Source: Hymenobacter chitinivorans DSM 11115 (GTDB taxonomy: Bacteria > Bacteroidota > Bacteroidia > Cytophagales > Hymenobacteraceae). Taken from it: a stretch of 64,000 nt of DNA. Every line of letters begins with the position of its first letter. The stretch's first letter is position 1. The DNA lies in the NCBI RefSeq assembly GCF_002797555.1, contig NZ_PGFA01000001.1:558001-622000 (forward strand). The letters run 5' to 3'. The translations under genes were made by a program, and so were the position numbers. The notes beneath the pieces were generated by a model, which saw nothing but the letters and a program-made list of their open reading frames with translations, was not told the DNA's origin and did no database searches. Shown here one piece after another: positions 44,091 to 52,604 of this stretch.

Positions 44091-45008
44091 TTAATAAAAG
44101 GAACGGCTCAGGGTCAGGCTAACTTCCGTGTAGCTGCGGAGCTGGTTGGCGGTCAGGCTAAGTTGAAACTGCTGACCCATAAACCGGGATATGCTTCCCT
44201 GGAACTGCCAGTAGCTGGGCCAGCGCGTGGCTTGGGCCTGCAGATCGACCTCGAGCGGATAGGGGAGGCTGTAGCGAAATCCCAGGCCGTAGCCGTAACC
44301 GGTGGAGGTAGTAGTTTCGGTGGGGGGCAGCGGCTGGTAACGGGCGTAGCCGGCGCTGAGTAATAACTCGGACTGGCTGGTCGCTCTTGGGTAGAGCGTC
44401 AAGCCAAGCGTGGTGGAATAGCTGCTAAACTGGGCATTAGCCGCTTCGGCCCGCAGGTGCTGATAATCCAGCTTTTCGGAAAAGTGTAACGGGCCGAGCT
44501 TCGGCAGCGCGGGTAGGTCTACCGAGACTGTAGCCGCATAGTTGCGTTTGAAGTTGGTGTGGTAGCTGCCCGAGATGTTGAGGGGAATACGAATAAATCG
44601 TCGGCCAAAAATCTGAGCCGAGGCACCGTAGGGCGCGTAACGCAGGCCGGAAGTAAGGCCCCCTCTGTAGCGGAAATATACCACCATATCATCCGAATTA
44701 ATAGTGCGCGGGTCGGACTCCAGCCTGAGCATGGTACTGCTGCCGGCCGCTACCCGGCGCTGCTGCTTCACATAGCCAATGGCGCTTACGCTAATGGTGA
44801 CGCTGTCTGACTGCCCGGGCACGGTCAGCGAAAAGCTGCCGTCGAAACTGCTGCTAACCCCATTGACGGTGTTGAGCTGCAAAATGGTAACGCCCGGCAG
44901 GCCTTCTTTGCTTTTGGCGTCAATTATCCGGCCCGAAACCGTAGTAGTCTGGGCCCTGGCCGACCAGGAGCCAAGCAATAAAAAGCAGAGAAATAGCGGT
45001 AATTTCAT
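44091..45008 (-). CDS. Carboxypeptidase-regulatory-like domain outer-membrane protein
   Basis: The 305-residue protein has a signal peptide ending near SARAQ (19). A CarboxypepD_reg-like domain (about 23-105) with VSGRIIDAKSKEGLPGVTI and GSFSLTVP follows, the domain found at the N-terminus of TonB-dependent receptors. The remaining ~190 residues alternate polar and hydrophobic residues and end in a Phe/Tyr (SRSFY), as in outer-membrane beta-barrels. It is too short for a SusC receptor, and is more likely a small barrel of about 8-10 strands. Monocistronic. Confidence 0.82.
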   Translation of the reverse strand: MKLPLFLCFLLLGSWSARAQTTTVSGRIIDAKSKEGLPGVTILQLNTVNGVSSSFDGSFSLTVPGQSDSVTISVSAIGYVKQQRRVAAGSSTMLRLESDPRTINSDDMVVYFRYRGGLTSGLRYAPYGASAQIFGRRFIRIPLNISGSYHTNFKRNYAATVSVDLPALPKLGPLHFSEKLDYQHLRAEAANAQFSSYSTTLGLTLYPRATSQSELLLSAGYARYQPLPPTETTTSTGYGYGLGFRYSLPYPLEVDLQAQATRWPSYWQFQGSISRFMGQQFQLSLTANQLRSYTEVSLTLSRSFY

Positions 45009-45120
45009 GGGCAGAGCTAAGTGGCATCCGGTTGATGCACTTGGGGCCCGCATTGCATACCAGGGGCGGGAAAATATCTTTAAAAACACCAAGGAATTCT
45101 GAAACGGGCCGGTTTGGTGT

Positions 45121-45798
45121 TCAACTCCCGGCGAAAGCCGCCTCCACTTGCGCCCGGTCGTAGTCTAGGATCCAGCTGTTGTAAGTTTTGAACAGGGGCT
45201 GTAGCGTCGCTTTGTCCACGGCTATAATATCGAGACCCCGGTCATCGTACATGTGGAAAATCAGGCCCCGGGTGAGGTTGAGGAAGAATAGGTCCCCGCG
45301 GATAACCGGACTTCGGTCCCCAAAGTCCTGGTTGGCAATTGCCGCCAGAATAGCATCTGCGGGAATGGCGGCGGCTTTGGCTGTAAAATTCATGCGCACC
45401 CAGCGGGCCGGATGAAACCCATAGAGGTAAGGTGGGCCGATTTTCTGGAAGGCGGCCTGGGCCTTCGAAATGCCCAGCTGATGCAGCAGGAACCCCCGGC
45501 TTCTGATGCGGTGGCGGCCGTACATTGATTTCTGATACACCAGCACAATTTCGTCATCGGGTTGGACGGCGGCGTGGAATAGCGCCGAGGCGCGGTGGTT
45601 TACTTCCCGGAAGTAAGGTTCATTATAAGCCAGCCGCTCGGTGGGGGAATAGCCAGGATGGCCGGGTTCCAGGTAAATAGGTTCCTCGCCCTGCAAGTCG
45701 AACCGAATACCAATGGGCCACTGGTAGAACAGGCCAGTGCTCAGGCGCAAGCCCGGGAAATAGTGTCGGGTGAATACAGTGCTGGGAAGAAGAGGCAT
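45121..45798 (-). CDS. DUF3885 domain protein
   Basis: The 225-residue soluble protein matches the DUF3885 pattern: QWPIGIRFDLQG near residue 30 and the C-terminal block IFHMYDDRGLDIIAVD, then NSWILDYDRAQVEAAF. The family is small and uncharacterised, and is seen among immunity-type and accessory genes. The ATG at 45796-45798 was chosen over an in-frame TTG 21 bases upstream. It is the last of a five-gene minus-strand run (gap 27 bases). Confidence 0.8.
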   Translation of the reverse strand: MPLLPSTVFTRHYFPGLRLSTGLFYQWPIGIRFDLQGEEPIYLEPGHPGYSPTERLAYNEPYFREVNHRASALFHAAVQPDDEIVLVYQKSMYGRHRIRSRGFLLHQLGISKAQAAFQKIGPPYLYGFHPARWVRMNFTAKAAAIPADAILAAIANQDFGDRSPVIRGDLFFLNLTRGLIFHMYDDRGLDIIAVDKATLQPLFKTYNSWILDYDRAQVEAAFAGS

Positions 45799-45825
45799 AG
45801 TAGCAAATAAAGCGGGCAATATCGG

Positions 45826-46761
45826 CTAATACCCGCGCCCCAGCTCCACCAAGTTTTCCAGCGGCGCGCCTTGGCGCAGATGACCCAGGTTGCGCAGCAG
45901 CATCTCCACTTTGCCTTCGTCTTCTCGGGGCTGCCCGCCGCCGGTGTGCTGGGTGAGCAGCACGTTCGGCAGGGTCCAAAGCGGATTGTCAGCGGGCAAG
46001 GGCTCCTGCAGGGTTACGTCGAGGACGGCACCGCCGAGGCGGCCGGCTTGCAGGGCGGCCAGCAGGGCCGGCTCGTCGGTGGTGTTGCCGCGGCCCACGC
46101 TGGCGTAGAGGCTGCCGGGCGGCATGGCACCAATCAGCTCGGCCGAGAAAAAGCCCCTGGCGCTGCCGGGCAGGCAGTTTACCACGATGTCGGTTTGGGG
46201 CAGCTCGGCTTGCAGCTCTTGTACGGTGTGGAGCTGGGCGGCCGGATTGGTGCGGGCCAGTAGCTGCACCTGGCACTGAAAGCCCCTGAGCTGCTCGCGC
46301 ACGGCCAGCCCAATGGCCCCCGCGCCCAGAATCACGACCCGCTTGTGGCGCAGCAGCCCGGTGCCGGCCCGCAACGGGGCGCCCACCCAGCGGCGCTGCT
46401 GCTGCAGCACGGCCAGCTCGGGAATCCGGCGGTACAGGGCCAAAATTCCCGCCACCATTGTTTCGGCGCAGGGCCAGGCAAAATAGTCGCCCATGTTGGC
46501 CACCGGAAAATCGACGGCCAAGCCCGCGTACCGCTCGAAGCCCGCCGAGTCGATTTGCCAGAACTGCAGCCGGGGCGGCTGAGCGGCGGCAAGCCAGGCG
46601 GGCGGCACGTTGCCCAGCACCACTTCGGCGCTCCGAAAAGCGGCTTGCTGCTGGTCGGCGGGCAAATCGGCGCGAAACACGGGCTGGACCCCGGCGGGTA
46701 AATTCTCCAGCAAGAGGGTGCGGGCGGCGGGGCTTAGCGCGGAATAGATGAAAAGCTGCAT
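45826..46761 (-). CDS. D-isomer-specific 2-hydroxyacid dehydrogenase
   Basis: The 311-residue enzyme has a catalytic N-terminal domain and a NAD-binding domain with ILGAGAIGLAVREQL (about 143-157). The catalytic triad appears as Arg in SVGRGNTTDEPAL, Glu in TLQEPLPADNP and His in LLTQHTGGG. The substrate is probably a small 2-keto acid such as glyoxylate or hydroxypyruvate. A second member of the family is encoded 51 bases upstream on the same strand. Confidence 0.88.
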   Translation of the reverse strand: MQLFIYSALSPAARTLLLENLPAGVQPVFRADLPADQQQAAFRSAEVVLGNVPPAWLAAAQPPRLQFWQIDSAGFERYAGLAVDFPVANMGDYFAWPCAETMVAGILALYRRIPELAVLQQQRRWVGAPLRAGTGLLRHKRVVILGAGAIGLAVREQLRGFQCQVQLLARTNPAAQLHTVQELQAELPQTDIVVNCLPGSARGFFSAELIGAMPPGSLYASVGRGNTTDEPALLAALQAGRLGGAVLDVTLQEPLPADNPLWTLPNVLLTQHTGGGQPREDEGKVEMLLRNLGHLRQGAPLENLVELGRGY

Positions 46762-46812
46762 AAGGAATCAGGAGACGACGAGCTTGGCTATACGCAGAAC
46801 CGGCCCGCCGCT

Positions 46813-47775
46813 TTACAGAACTTCCGGATTGGCAATATTGGTCGGCTGCCCGGCGGTAAAGGCCAGGATATTGTCGAAGGCCTGCCCAAAGTAAAGCTCG
46901 TAGCTGTCCTGCTCCACGTAGCCCAAGTGGGGCGTGCACACGGCGTTGGGCAGGGCCAGCAGCGGATGAGCAGCGCCCAGCACCGGCTCCTGCTCGTACA
47001 CGTCGACGGCGGCCTGGCCTGGCCGGCCCCGCTGCAAGGCCGCCCCCAGCGCCCCGGCTTCCACCAGCTCGGCCCGGCTGGTATTGACCAGCAACGCCTC
47101 GGGCTGCATCAGGGCCAAGTCTTCGGCCGTGACCAGGCCCTGGGTGGTAGGCGTGAGGCGAATGTGCAGGCTGACCACGTCACTTTCGGTGAAGAAAGCC
47201 GCCCGGGATGGGGCCACTTCGTACCCGTCGGCCCGGGCGGCGGCGGTAGAGCTTTCCCGACCCCACACCCACACCCGCATGCCGAAGGCCCGGCCATAGC
47301 CCGCCACCAGCCGCCCAATCTTGCCGTAGCTCCACACGCCCAGGCGGCGGCCCCGCAGCTGTCGGCCCAGGGTTTGCTGCCACCGCCCGGCTTGGAGCCC
47401 GGCCACTTCCCGCGGAATGTGGCGCATGGCGGCCAGCACCAGGGCCCAGGTCAGCTCGGCGGTGGAGTAGGGCGAGCCGCTGCCCTCGGCCACGGCCACC
47501 CCGCGGGCGGTGCAGTCGGCCAGGCGGATGTGGCTGGCCACCTTACCGGTCTGGCTGATGAGTCGCAGCTGGGGCAGCCGGGCCAGCAGGGCCGGGGTAA
47601 TGACCGTCCGCTCCCGAATCAGCACCACGGCCTCGGCCGCCGCCAGCCGCCGGGCTAGCTCGTCCAGGTCGGTGGTCGAGTCATTGTACACCGTCACGCT
47701 GTGGGCGGCCAGCTTGCGGAAAGCCGCGAGGTGACGCACGCAATCCTGGTAATCGTCGAGAATAACAATCTGCAT
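46813..47775 (-). CDS. D-isomer-specific 2-hydroxyacid dehydrogenase
   Basis: The 320-residue enzyme is of the SerA/GhrA superfamily but distant from its downstream neighbour. The Rossmann motif reads GVWSYGKIGRLVAGYG, with Ser-Tyr in place of the usual Gly-x-Gly start. The Arg is in VNTSRAELVE, the Glu in VYEQEPVLG and the His in CTPHLGYVE. MQIVILDDYQD is a typical start of the phosphoglycerate-dehydrogenase-like subgroup. It starts 15 bases after the MmcQ/YjbR gene. Confidence 0.88.
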   Translation of the reverse strand: MQIVILDDYQDCVRHLAAFRKLAAHSVTVYNDSTTDLDELARRLAAAEAVVLIRERTVITPALLARLPQLRLISQTGKVASHIRLADCTARGVAVAEGSGSPYSTAELTWALVLAAMRHIPREVAGLQAGRWQQTLGRQLRGRRLGVWSYGKIGRLVAGYGRAFGMRVWVWGRESSTAAARADGYEVAPSRAAFFTESDVVSLHIRLTPTTQGLVTAEDLALMQPEALLVNTSRAELVEAGALGAALQRGRPGQAAVDVYEQEPVLGAAHPLLALPNAVCTPHLGYVEQDSYELYFGQAFDNILAFTAGQPTNIANPEVL

Positions 47776-47790
47776 CAGTGGGAAGTGGGG

Positions 47791-48138
47791 CTAGGCATGG
47801 AGCTGCCGCCGCAGTTTGGCGGGCAGCTTGGCAAAAATCAGCTGGTACGACTCGCCGATGTAGTGGCGCCACTGGGCCGCGTCGAGGCGGCGCACATCGT
47901 CGAGGTACACCCACTTAAAGCGGCCCAGGTACTGGTGGGCCGCAAAGCCGGGCTGGCTTCGGAGCTCATCAAACTCGTCGTCGGTAACCTTGAAGGCGGC
48001 CGACACGGGAAACCCGTCGGGCGCCGTCACCAGGAACATTTTTTCACCCACGCAAAAGCACAGGTGATTGTCCCACTTGATGCTTTCCGTCACGCCGGCG
48101 TGGGTGTGGCAGATGGCTTGCAGCTCGGCAACGGTCAT
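47791..48138 (-). CDS. MmcQ/YjbR family protein
   Basis: The 115-residue protein has the CyaY-like fold signature of MmcQ/YjbR: ESIKWDNHLCFCVGEKMFLV near the N-terminus and FKVTDDEFDELRSQPG, then HQYLGRFKWVYLDDV. Members may bind DNA, but the role is unknown. The ATG at 48136-48138 was chosen because the upstream extension is not conserved in the family. It lies 25 bases after the STAS-like gene. Confidence 0.88.
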   Translation of the reverse strand: MTVAELQAICHTHAGVTESIKWDNHLCFCVGEKMFLVTAPDGFPVSAAFKVTDDEFDELRSQPGFAAHQYLGRFKWVYLDDVRRLDAAQWRHYIGESYQLIFAKLPAKLRRQLHA

Positions 48139-48163
48139 GGCGGCGGGGAAAGTCTGAAAAAGA

Positions 48164-48571
48164 TCAGGGCTGGACCCGCAGCCAAAGCTGGGCCGCTTCC
48201 AGGCTTTCAAACAGCTGCATGTCGAGCTGGTCGGCAATGCGCAGCTGCAGGTCTTCGACGGAAAGCTGGCTGAAGATGTCGGCCGACACGATTTGGGCAA
48301 AGGAGCGCAGGCCGGCTGACATAATGAGCGGGGTCCAGACCTGCTGAATCCAGTCGTTGGCTTCGGTAAAGGTCCCGACCAAGTCGCGGTGGTCGTTGAG
48401 CAGGCGCGGGCAGGGCTCCTCGCGCAGCATTTGCACGTAGGTCAGGCCCCCGTCCATGATAGTCCCCAGGGTTTGGCGGCCCCGCCACCGGGCATATATC
48501 CAGTTGTCGGCCCGGTTCCGCTCCACGGTCAGGTACACCGTGCCATCACCCCGGTATAAGGAAGTTGCCAT
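48164..48571 (-). CDS. STAS/SpoIIAA-like domain protein
   Basis: The 135-residue protein has the strand-helix order of a STAS/SEC14-like fold: VYLTVERNRADNWIYARW, then PRLLNDHRDLVGTFTEANDW and a C-terminal LFESLEAAQLWLRV, the usual last helix of SpoIIAA-like proteins. No Ser phosphorylation site is obvious. It is first in a run of five minus-strand genes down to 45121, with gaps of 15 to 51 bases. Confidence 0.7.
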   Translation of the reverse strand: MATSLYRGDGTVYLTVERNRADNWIYARWRGRQTLGTIMDGGLTYVQMLREEPCPRLLNDHRDLVGTFTEANDWIQQVWTPLIMSAGLRSFAQIVSADIFSQLSVEDLQLRIADQLDMQLFESLEAAQLWLRVQP

Positions 48572-48828
48572 AGCCCCGCTTCAGTTCAACTAAAAATGCT
48601 TTCTTGGCGCAAAGATGCAGAATTGTTGGTACAGCCCGGCTTGGTTGGTAGCATTACTGAACTACTCACCGGCAGTGCTGGGTTATGCAACCAGGCCAGC
48701 AAATCAGCGTCTTACTACCAGCCCCATCAGCCCGGTCCGTGTGGCACAGCTGCCGCCCGCGCGGTATGACTGGGTAGGTTTGCGCGGGCCGCATGTCCGT
48801 TGTTCTATCTTCTTTAGTTTGTCGTCAT

Positions 48829-50976
48829 ATGGCTTCATTTCGCTCCTCTCTCGGCTTCTCGGCGCTGCTGCCGGGCTTTTTGCTGCTGTTTCCCACCGGC
48901 GGCTTCACCCAGCGCCCGGCCGACGGCGTGCCGCCCCAGAAAAAAGAGGTGCTGCTGGGCACCATTGCCCAGGGCCTGGGCGTGGGCCACGTGCAGCCCG
49001 AGCAGATTGACAACGAGTTTTCGCGCCGCGTCTACGCCCTCTACCTCAAGCATCTGGACGGCAGCAAGCGGTTTTTGCTCCAGCCCGACGTGAAGCAGTT
49101 GCAGCGCTACGAAACCGGTATCGACGACGAAATCCGGCAGGGCAAGCACGAATTTCTGGATTTGAGCACCAAGCTCATCGACCAGCGCGTGCAGGAAGCC
49201 CAGGTGCTCTACCGCGAGCTGCTCCAGCAGCCGTTCGAGTTTTCGGCCAATGAAACCTTCGAAACCGACCCCGACAAGCTGACTTTCCCGGCCGATGCCG
49301 CCGCCCGCCGCGACCGGTGGCGCCGCCTGCTCAAGTACCAGACCATGCAGCGCGTATCGGAGCTGATGGACGAGCAAAGCCGCCAGCAAACCAAGTCGCT
49401 GGCCGCCACCAAGGCCAAGCCTTCCGACGCGACGCTGTCGGCCCCGGTGCGCACCCCGGCCCAGCTCGAAGCCGATGCCCGCAAGCAGGTGCTCAAGTAC
49501 TACGACGAGTTTTTTAGCGACCTGCGGCAGACCGACGAGGCCGACCGCCTGGCCGAGTTTGCCAACACCGTGGCCAATACCTTCGACCCGCACTCGGAGT
49601 ATTTCGCGCCCAAGGATAAAACCAATTTCGACTTGGCCCTGACCGGCCGCCTCGAAGGCACCGGCGCCCAGCTCGGCGAGAAAGACGGGCAGATTGTGGT
49701 GGCCTACCTCGTGCCCGGCTCGGCCTCCTACCGGCAGGGGGAGCTCAAGGCCGGCGACGTAATTCTGCGCGTGGGGCAGGGAGCAGCCGAGCCCGTGGCC
49801 GTGGAAGGCCTGCGGATGGATAAAGTGGTGCAGATGATTCGGGGCAAAAAGGGCACGGAAGTGCGCCTGACGGTGAAAAAGCCCGACGCCAGCACCAAGG
49901 TTATTTCCATCATCCGCGACGTGGTGGTGTTGGAGGAAACCTACGCCCAGTCGGCCGTTATCAACGACGGGGGCAAGAAAATCGGCTACATCCTGCTGCC
50001 CAGCTTCTACGCCGACTTCAACCACAACGGGGGCCGCAACTCGGCCGACGACGTGAAGGCCGAGCTGCAAAAGCTCAAGAAGGAAAACGTGCAGGGCGTA
50101 GTGCTCGACCTGCGCTTCAACGGCGGCGGCTCGTTGCAGGACGCGGCCGAAATGGCCGGCCTCTTCGTGGCCAACGGCCCCATGGTGCAGGTGAAAAGCC
50201 GGCAGGGTGCGGCCGACCTCGTATCGGACCCCGACCCGAAGGTGCAGTACGACGGGCCCCTGGCCGTGCTGGTCAACAAGTACAGCGCCTCGGCCTCCGA
50301 AATTCTGGCCGGCGCCATTCAGGACTACAAGCGCGGCGTGATTGTGGGCAACACGACCTACGGCAAGGGCACGGTACAGCGCATTTTCGAGCTGGACGAC
50401 ATCATGAACCCCGCCCTGGCCAACCTCAAGCCGTTTGGGTCGCTGAAAATGACGGTGCAGAAGTACTACCGCATAACGGGCTCGTCGACGCAGTTTAAGG
50501 GCGTCACGCCCGACATTCCGGTGCCCGACGCCTACAGCGCGCTGGCCGACGGCGAGCAGGACACCGATTACCCGCTGAAGTGGGACGAAATTACGCCCGC
50601 CCAGTTTAAGCCCTGGGCCGCGGCCCCCAACGTGGAGAAGCTGGCCGCCGCCAGCCGGCAGCGCGTGGCCGGCAGCCCATCGTTCCGCCTGCTCACTGAT
50701 GCCGTGCAGGGCATGGTGAAGCGCCAGAAAGTAACCCAGGTGTCCTTGAATCTGGCCGCCTACCGCGCCGAGCAGCAGGAAGCCCACGCCGCGGCCGAGA
50801 AGTTCAAGCAAACCCAGCAGGCTGCGCCCACGCTGGAAGTTGCCCCGCTGCTGGCCGCCGCTACCACCACGCCCGCCGATACCACTGCCGACAGCCGGGC
50901 CACCCGCTTCGTGAAGCCCCTGCGCAAAGATCTGACCCTGCGCGAGGCCGTAGCCGTCATTCAGGATCAGCTGTAG
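48829..50976 (+). CDS. Tail-specific (carboxy-terminal processing) protease, Prc-like
   Basis: The 715-residue periplasmic protease (S41A) has a signal peptide (about 1-27), an N-terminal helical domain, a PDZ domain (about 265-350), and the S41 core. The catalytic Ser488 is in NKYSASASE and Lys513 in TYGKGTVQ, 25 residues apart as in E. coli Prc. A C-terminal DUF3340-like helical part ends the protein. It degrades or trims proteins with hydrophobic C-termini. The ATG at 48829 gives a clean signal peptide; an in-frame ATG lies at 48793. TAGGTTTG at 48775-48782 may be its -7 element. Confidence 0.93.
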   Translation: MASFRSSLGFSALLPGFLLLFPTGGFTQRPADGVPPQKKEVLLGTIAQGLGVGHVQPEQIDNEFSRRVYALYLKHLDGSKRFLLQPDVKQLQRYETGIDDEIRQGKHEFLDLSTKLIDQRVQEAQVLYRELLQQPFEFSANETFETDPDKLTFPADAAARRDRWRRLLKYQTMQRVSELMDEQSRQQTKSLAATKAKPSDATLSAPVRTPAQLEADARKQVLKYYDEFFSDLRQTDEADRLAEFANTVANTFDPHSEYFAPKDKTNFDLALTGRLEGTGAQLGEKDGQIVVAYLVPGSASYRQGELKAGDVILRVGQGAAEPVAVEGLRMDKVVQMIRGKKGTEVRLTVKKPDASTKVISIIRDVVVLEETYAQSAVINDGGKKIGYILLPSFYADFNHNGGRNSADDVKAELQKLKKENVQGVVLDLRFNGGGSLQDAAEMAGLFVANGPMVQVKSRQGAADLVSDPDPKVQYDGPLAVLVNKYSASASEILAGAIQDYKRGVIVGNTTYGKGTVQRIFELDDIMNPALANLKPFGSLKMTVQKYYRITGSSTQFKGVTPDIPVPDAYSALADGEQDTDYPLKWDEITPAQFKPWAAAPNVEKLAAASRQRVAGSPSFRLLTDAVQGMVKRQKVTQVSLNLAAYRAEQQEAHAAAEKFKQTQQAAPTLEVAPLLAAATTTPADTTADSRATRFVKPLRKDLTLREAVAVIQDQL

Positions 50977-50992
50977 TTGCTGCGCTAAGCTG

Positions 50993-51029
50993 AAAAAGCC
51001 CGCTTCAACCAGGTTGGAGCGGGCTTTTT
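50993..51029. terminator. Bidirectional terminator
   Basis: AAAAAGCCCGCT-CAACC and GGTTG-AGCGGGCTTTTT pair around a 2-base loop between convergent genes. Confidence 0.85.
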
Positions 51030-51045
51030 CGTGGTTGGGCAAGTG

Positions 51046-51549
51046 TTATTCGCGCAGCCAGCGGCTCATGACCGGAAAGGTGGCAGCGGTAGTCAGCCCC
51101 ATCCAGATCAGCAGGGGCAGGCCCATAGTGCCGCCGGTGCTGAAGTGCTCAATCAGCCAGGCGCTCTGGCTTTTGTAGCCGTGGGGGTGAAACACAACTT
51201 CCGGCGGCAGGTTCAGGGCCCGGGCCGCAGCGTAGGTCCAGATCAGCACGGCCAGCTCGTCGCCTTCCTTTTCGGGTTTGTTTTCGGTGATGTTGGCCGT
51301 GACCAAATGCCGCTCGGCGGCGGGTGTCACGGCAATGTGGCCGGCTTCGTGCAGAATGTCGCCGGGGAAGAGCAGCCGCTGTCGGTCCACGACCAAGGTG
51401 CCCCGGTCGATGAGCAGACCGGGCAGAAAGGTTTGCTGGCCTTCGAGCGAAGCTTCGCGCACCTCCAGGCCAATGGCGCGCACGAAGGTCAGCAGCGGGT
51501 CAATCTGGGCGGCCGACGCGGCGGCCAGCGGGGCGGAGAGGTTGAGCAC
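51046..51549 (-). CDS. Small putative zinc metallopeptidase with HEAGH motif
   Basis: The protein of about 167 residues has a zinc-binding HExxH motif in FPGDILHEAGHIAV (about residues 67-71) and nearby Glu residues (KPEKEGDE) that could be the third ligand. A hydrophobic helix lies near the C-terminus (LPLLIWMGLTTAATF). No ATG is available: the start is GTG at 51547-51549, or TTG at 51553-51555. TACCTTTA on the minus strand (51573-51566) may be its promoter. It is unlike the standard peptidase families I know. Confidence 0.7.
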   Translation of the reverse strand: MLNLSAPLAAASAAQIDPLLTFVRAIGLEVREASLEGQQTFLPGLLIDRGTLVVDRQRLLFPGDILHEAGHIAVTPAAERHLVTANITENKPEKEGDELAVLIWTYAAARALNLPPEVVFHPHGYKSQSAWLIEHFSTGGTMGLPLLIWMGLTTAATFPVMSRWLRE

Positions 51550-51573
51550 AGGCAAAAAAGAAGGATAAAGGTA

Positions 51574-52245
51574 TTACAAACCGGCTTCCGCTTTCGGTAC
51601 TTCGGCCAGGTGGATAGTGCGCAGCAGCTTTTCACTGTCGCGGAAAAAGTTGTTCGTGATAGAATCCGGGCGCGGTTGGCGGCTTTGCAGCGTGAAGGCC
51701 AAGCTTACCCCAACTCCCCGGAAAATCGTGCTTGCTTCGGCCGTTTTATAAATACCGTTGAAGGCGCAGGAGTAATCGGCTTTCGTCATGAGAAAGGTCC
51801 GGCCCTGAATCGTTTCAACAGTCACTTCATACCACGGCACACCTTTCGCCGCCAGGGTTTGCTCCGTTATTGTTCGGGCCCGCTGCACGTCGACTTTTCT
51901 GTAGTTCGGTGTAACATCCTGGTTATGGCTGATAGTGAGTTGCTGCACAGAGTCACCGGGAGTATTAAGGTAAACGTAACCGGTTTCGGGGGCAATGGGA
52001 AACTGACGGGGCTGGAAGCGGTATTTCGTGTCGGCGTAGGTTGTGCACCCCGATTTATCCGTCCAGCTGAAGAGCGTGTCGTAGCTGACGGGGACCCGCA
52101 GCGTGACCACGCCCAGATTTTTGCGCAGCCGAACGGTGCGCAGGCTGGTATTGGGCAAATCGGCGGCAGCGGCAGGAAAATCAGGCTCGTTGCAGGCCGA
52201 AAGGCTTGCCAAGGGCAGCATCCACAGGAATTGATAGGCTTTCAC
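51574..52245 (-). CDS. Uncharacterised lipoprotein
   Basis: The 223-residue protein starts at GTG 52243-52245, which gives a signal peptide with lipobox SLSAC (Cys18). The mature part is beta-rich, with VRLRKNLGVVTLRVPVSYDTLF and YVYLNTPGDSVQQLTIS, both shown in part. I do not recognise the family. It is upstream of the HEAGH protein on the same strand (gap 24 bases). Confidence 0.7.
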   Translation of the reverse strand: MKAYQFLWMLPLASLSACNEPDFPAAAADLPNTSLRTVRLRKNLGVVTLRVPVSYDTLFSWTDKSGCTTYADTKYRFQPRQFPIAPETGYVYLNTPGDSVQQLTISHNQDVTPNYRKVDVQRARTITEQTLAAKGVPWYEVTVETIQGRTFLMTKADYSCAFNGIYKTAEASTIFRGVGVSLAFTLQSRQPRPDSITNNFFRDSEKLLRTIHLAEVPKAEAGL

Positions 52246-52604
52246 GGAAATAAGGCAGGTGCAGTAGTCTGGACTTTGGGAAGGTAAGTACGCTTTTCTT
52301 GCCGGGCCATGCCGGCCAGAATCCAGCAGCACGACGAACCGTTTTTCCTTGTGACCCAGCAACTGCTGAAGCGTGGGTTGAGAGGCTGACTGCCGCCGTG
52401 CGAGGCCCGAGTACTACTTGACTCGGGCCCGTTGCGAGGAATAAGCAAGCTCACGCTACCCCTCCCGTTCGGCTCGTCAGGCATCCCGGGCACCCGGGCC
52501 AGCGTATGGAAAAGGGTTTTGCCGCTAAGTCCGGAGCTTACCTTAACAGTAGCTCCAGCCTCCCAGCGGTGTTTTATCTGCTCCTGCCTTACCCCAAAAA
52601 AGCT
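52246..52604. other. Gene-free stretch between the lipoprotein and P450 genes
   Basis: No conserved coding sequence is seen. A hairpin with 9-base arms GGCCCGAGT (52404-52412) and ACTCGGGCC (52421-52429) lies near the middle and may be a regulatory or termination structure for the divergent transcripts. Confidence 0.5.

Noticed and set aside
48835..51042. 735-residue frame opposite the tail-specific protease gene
   Set aside because: It is antisense to a protease with intact catalytic residues and is a Gly/His/Val-rich shadow sequence.
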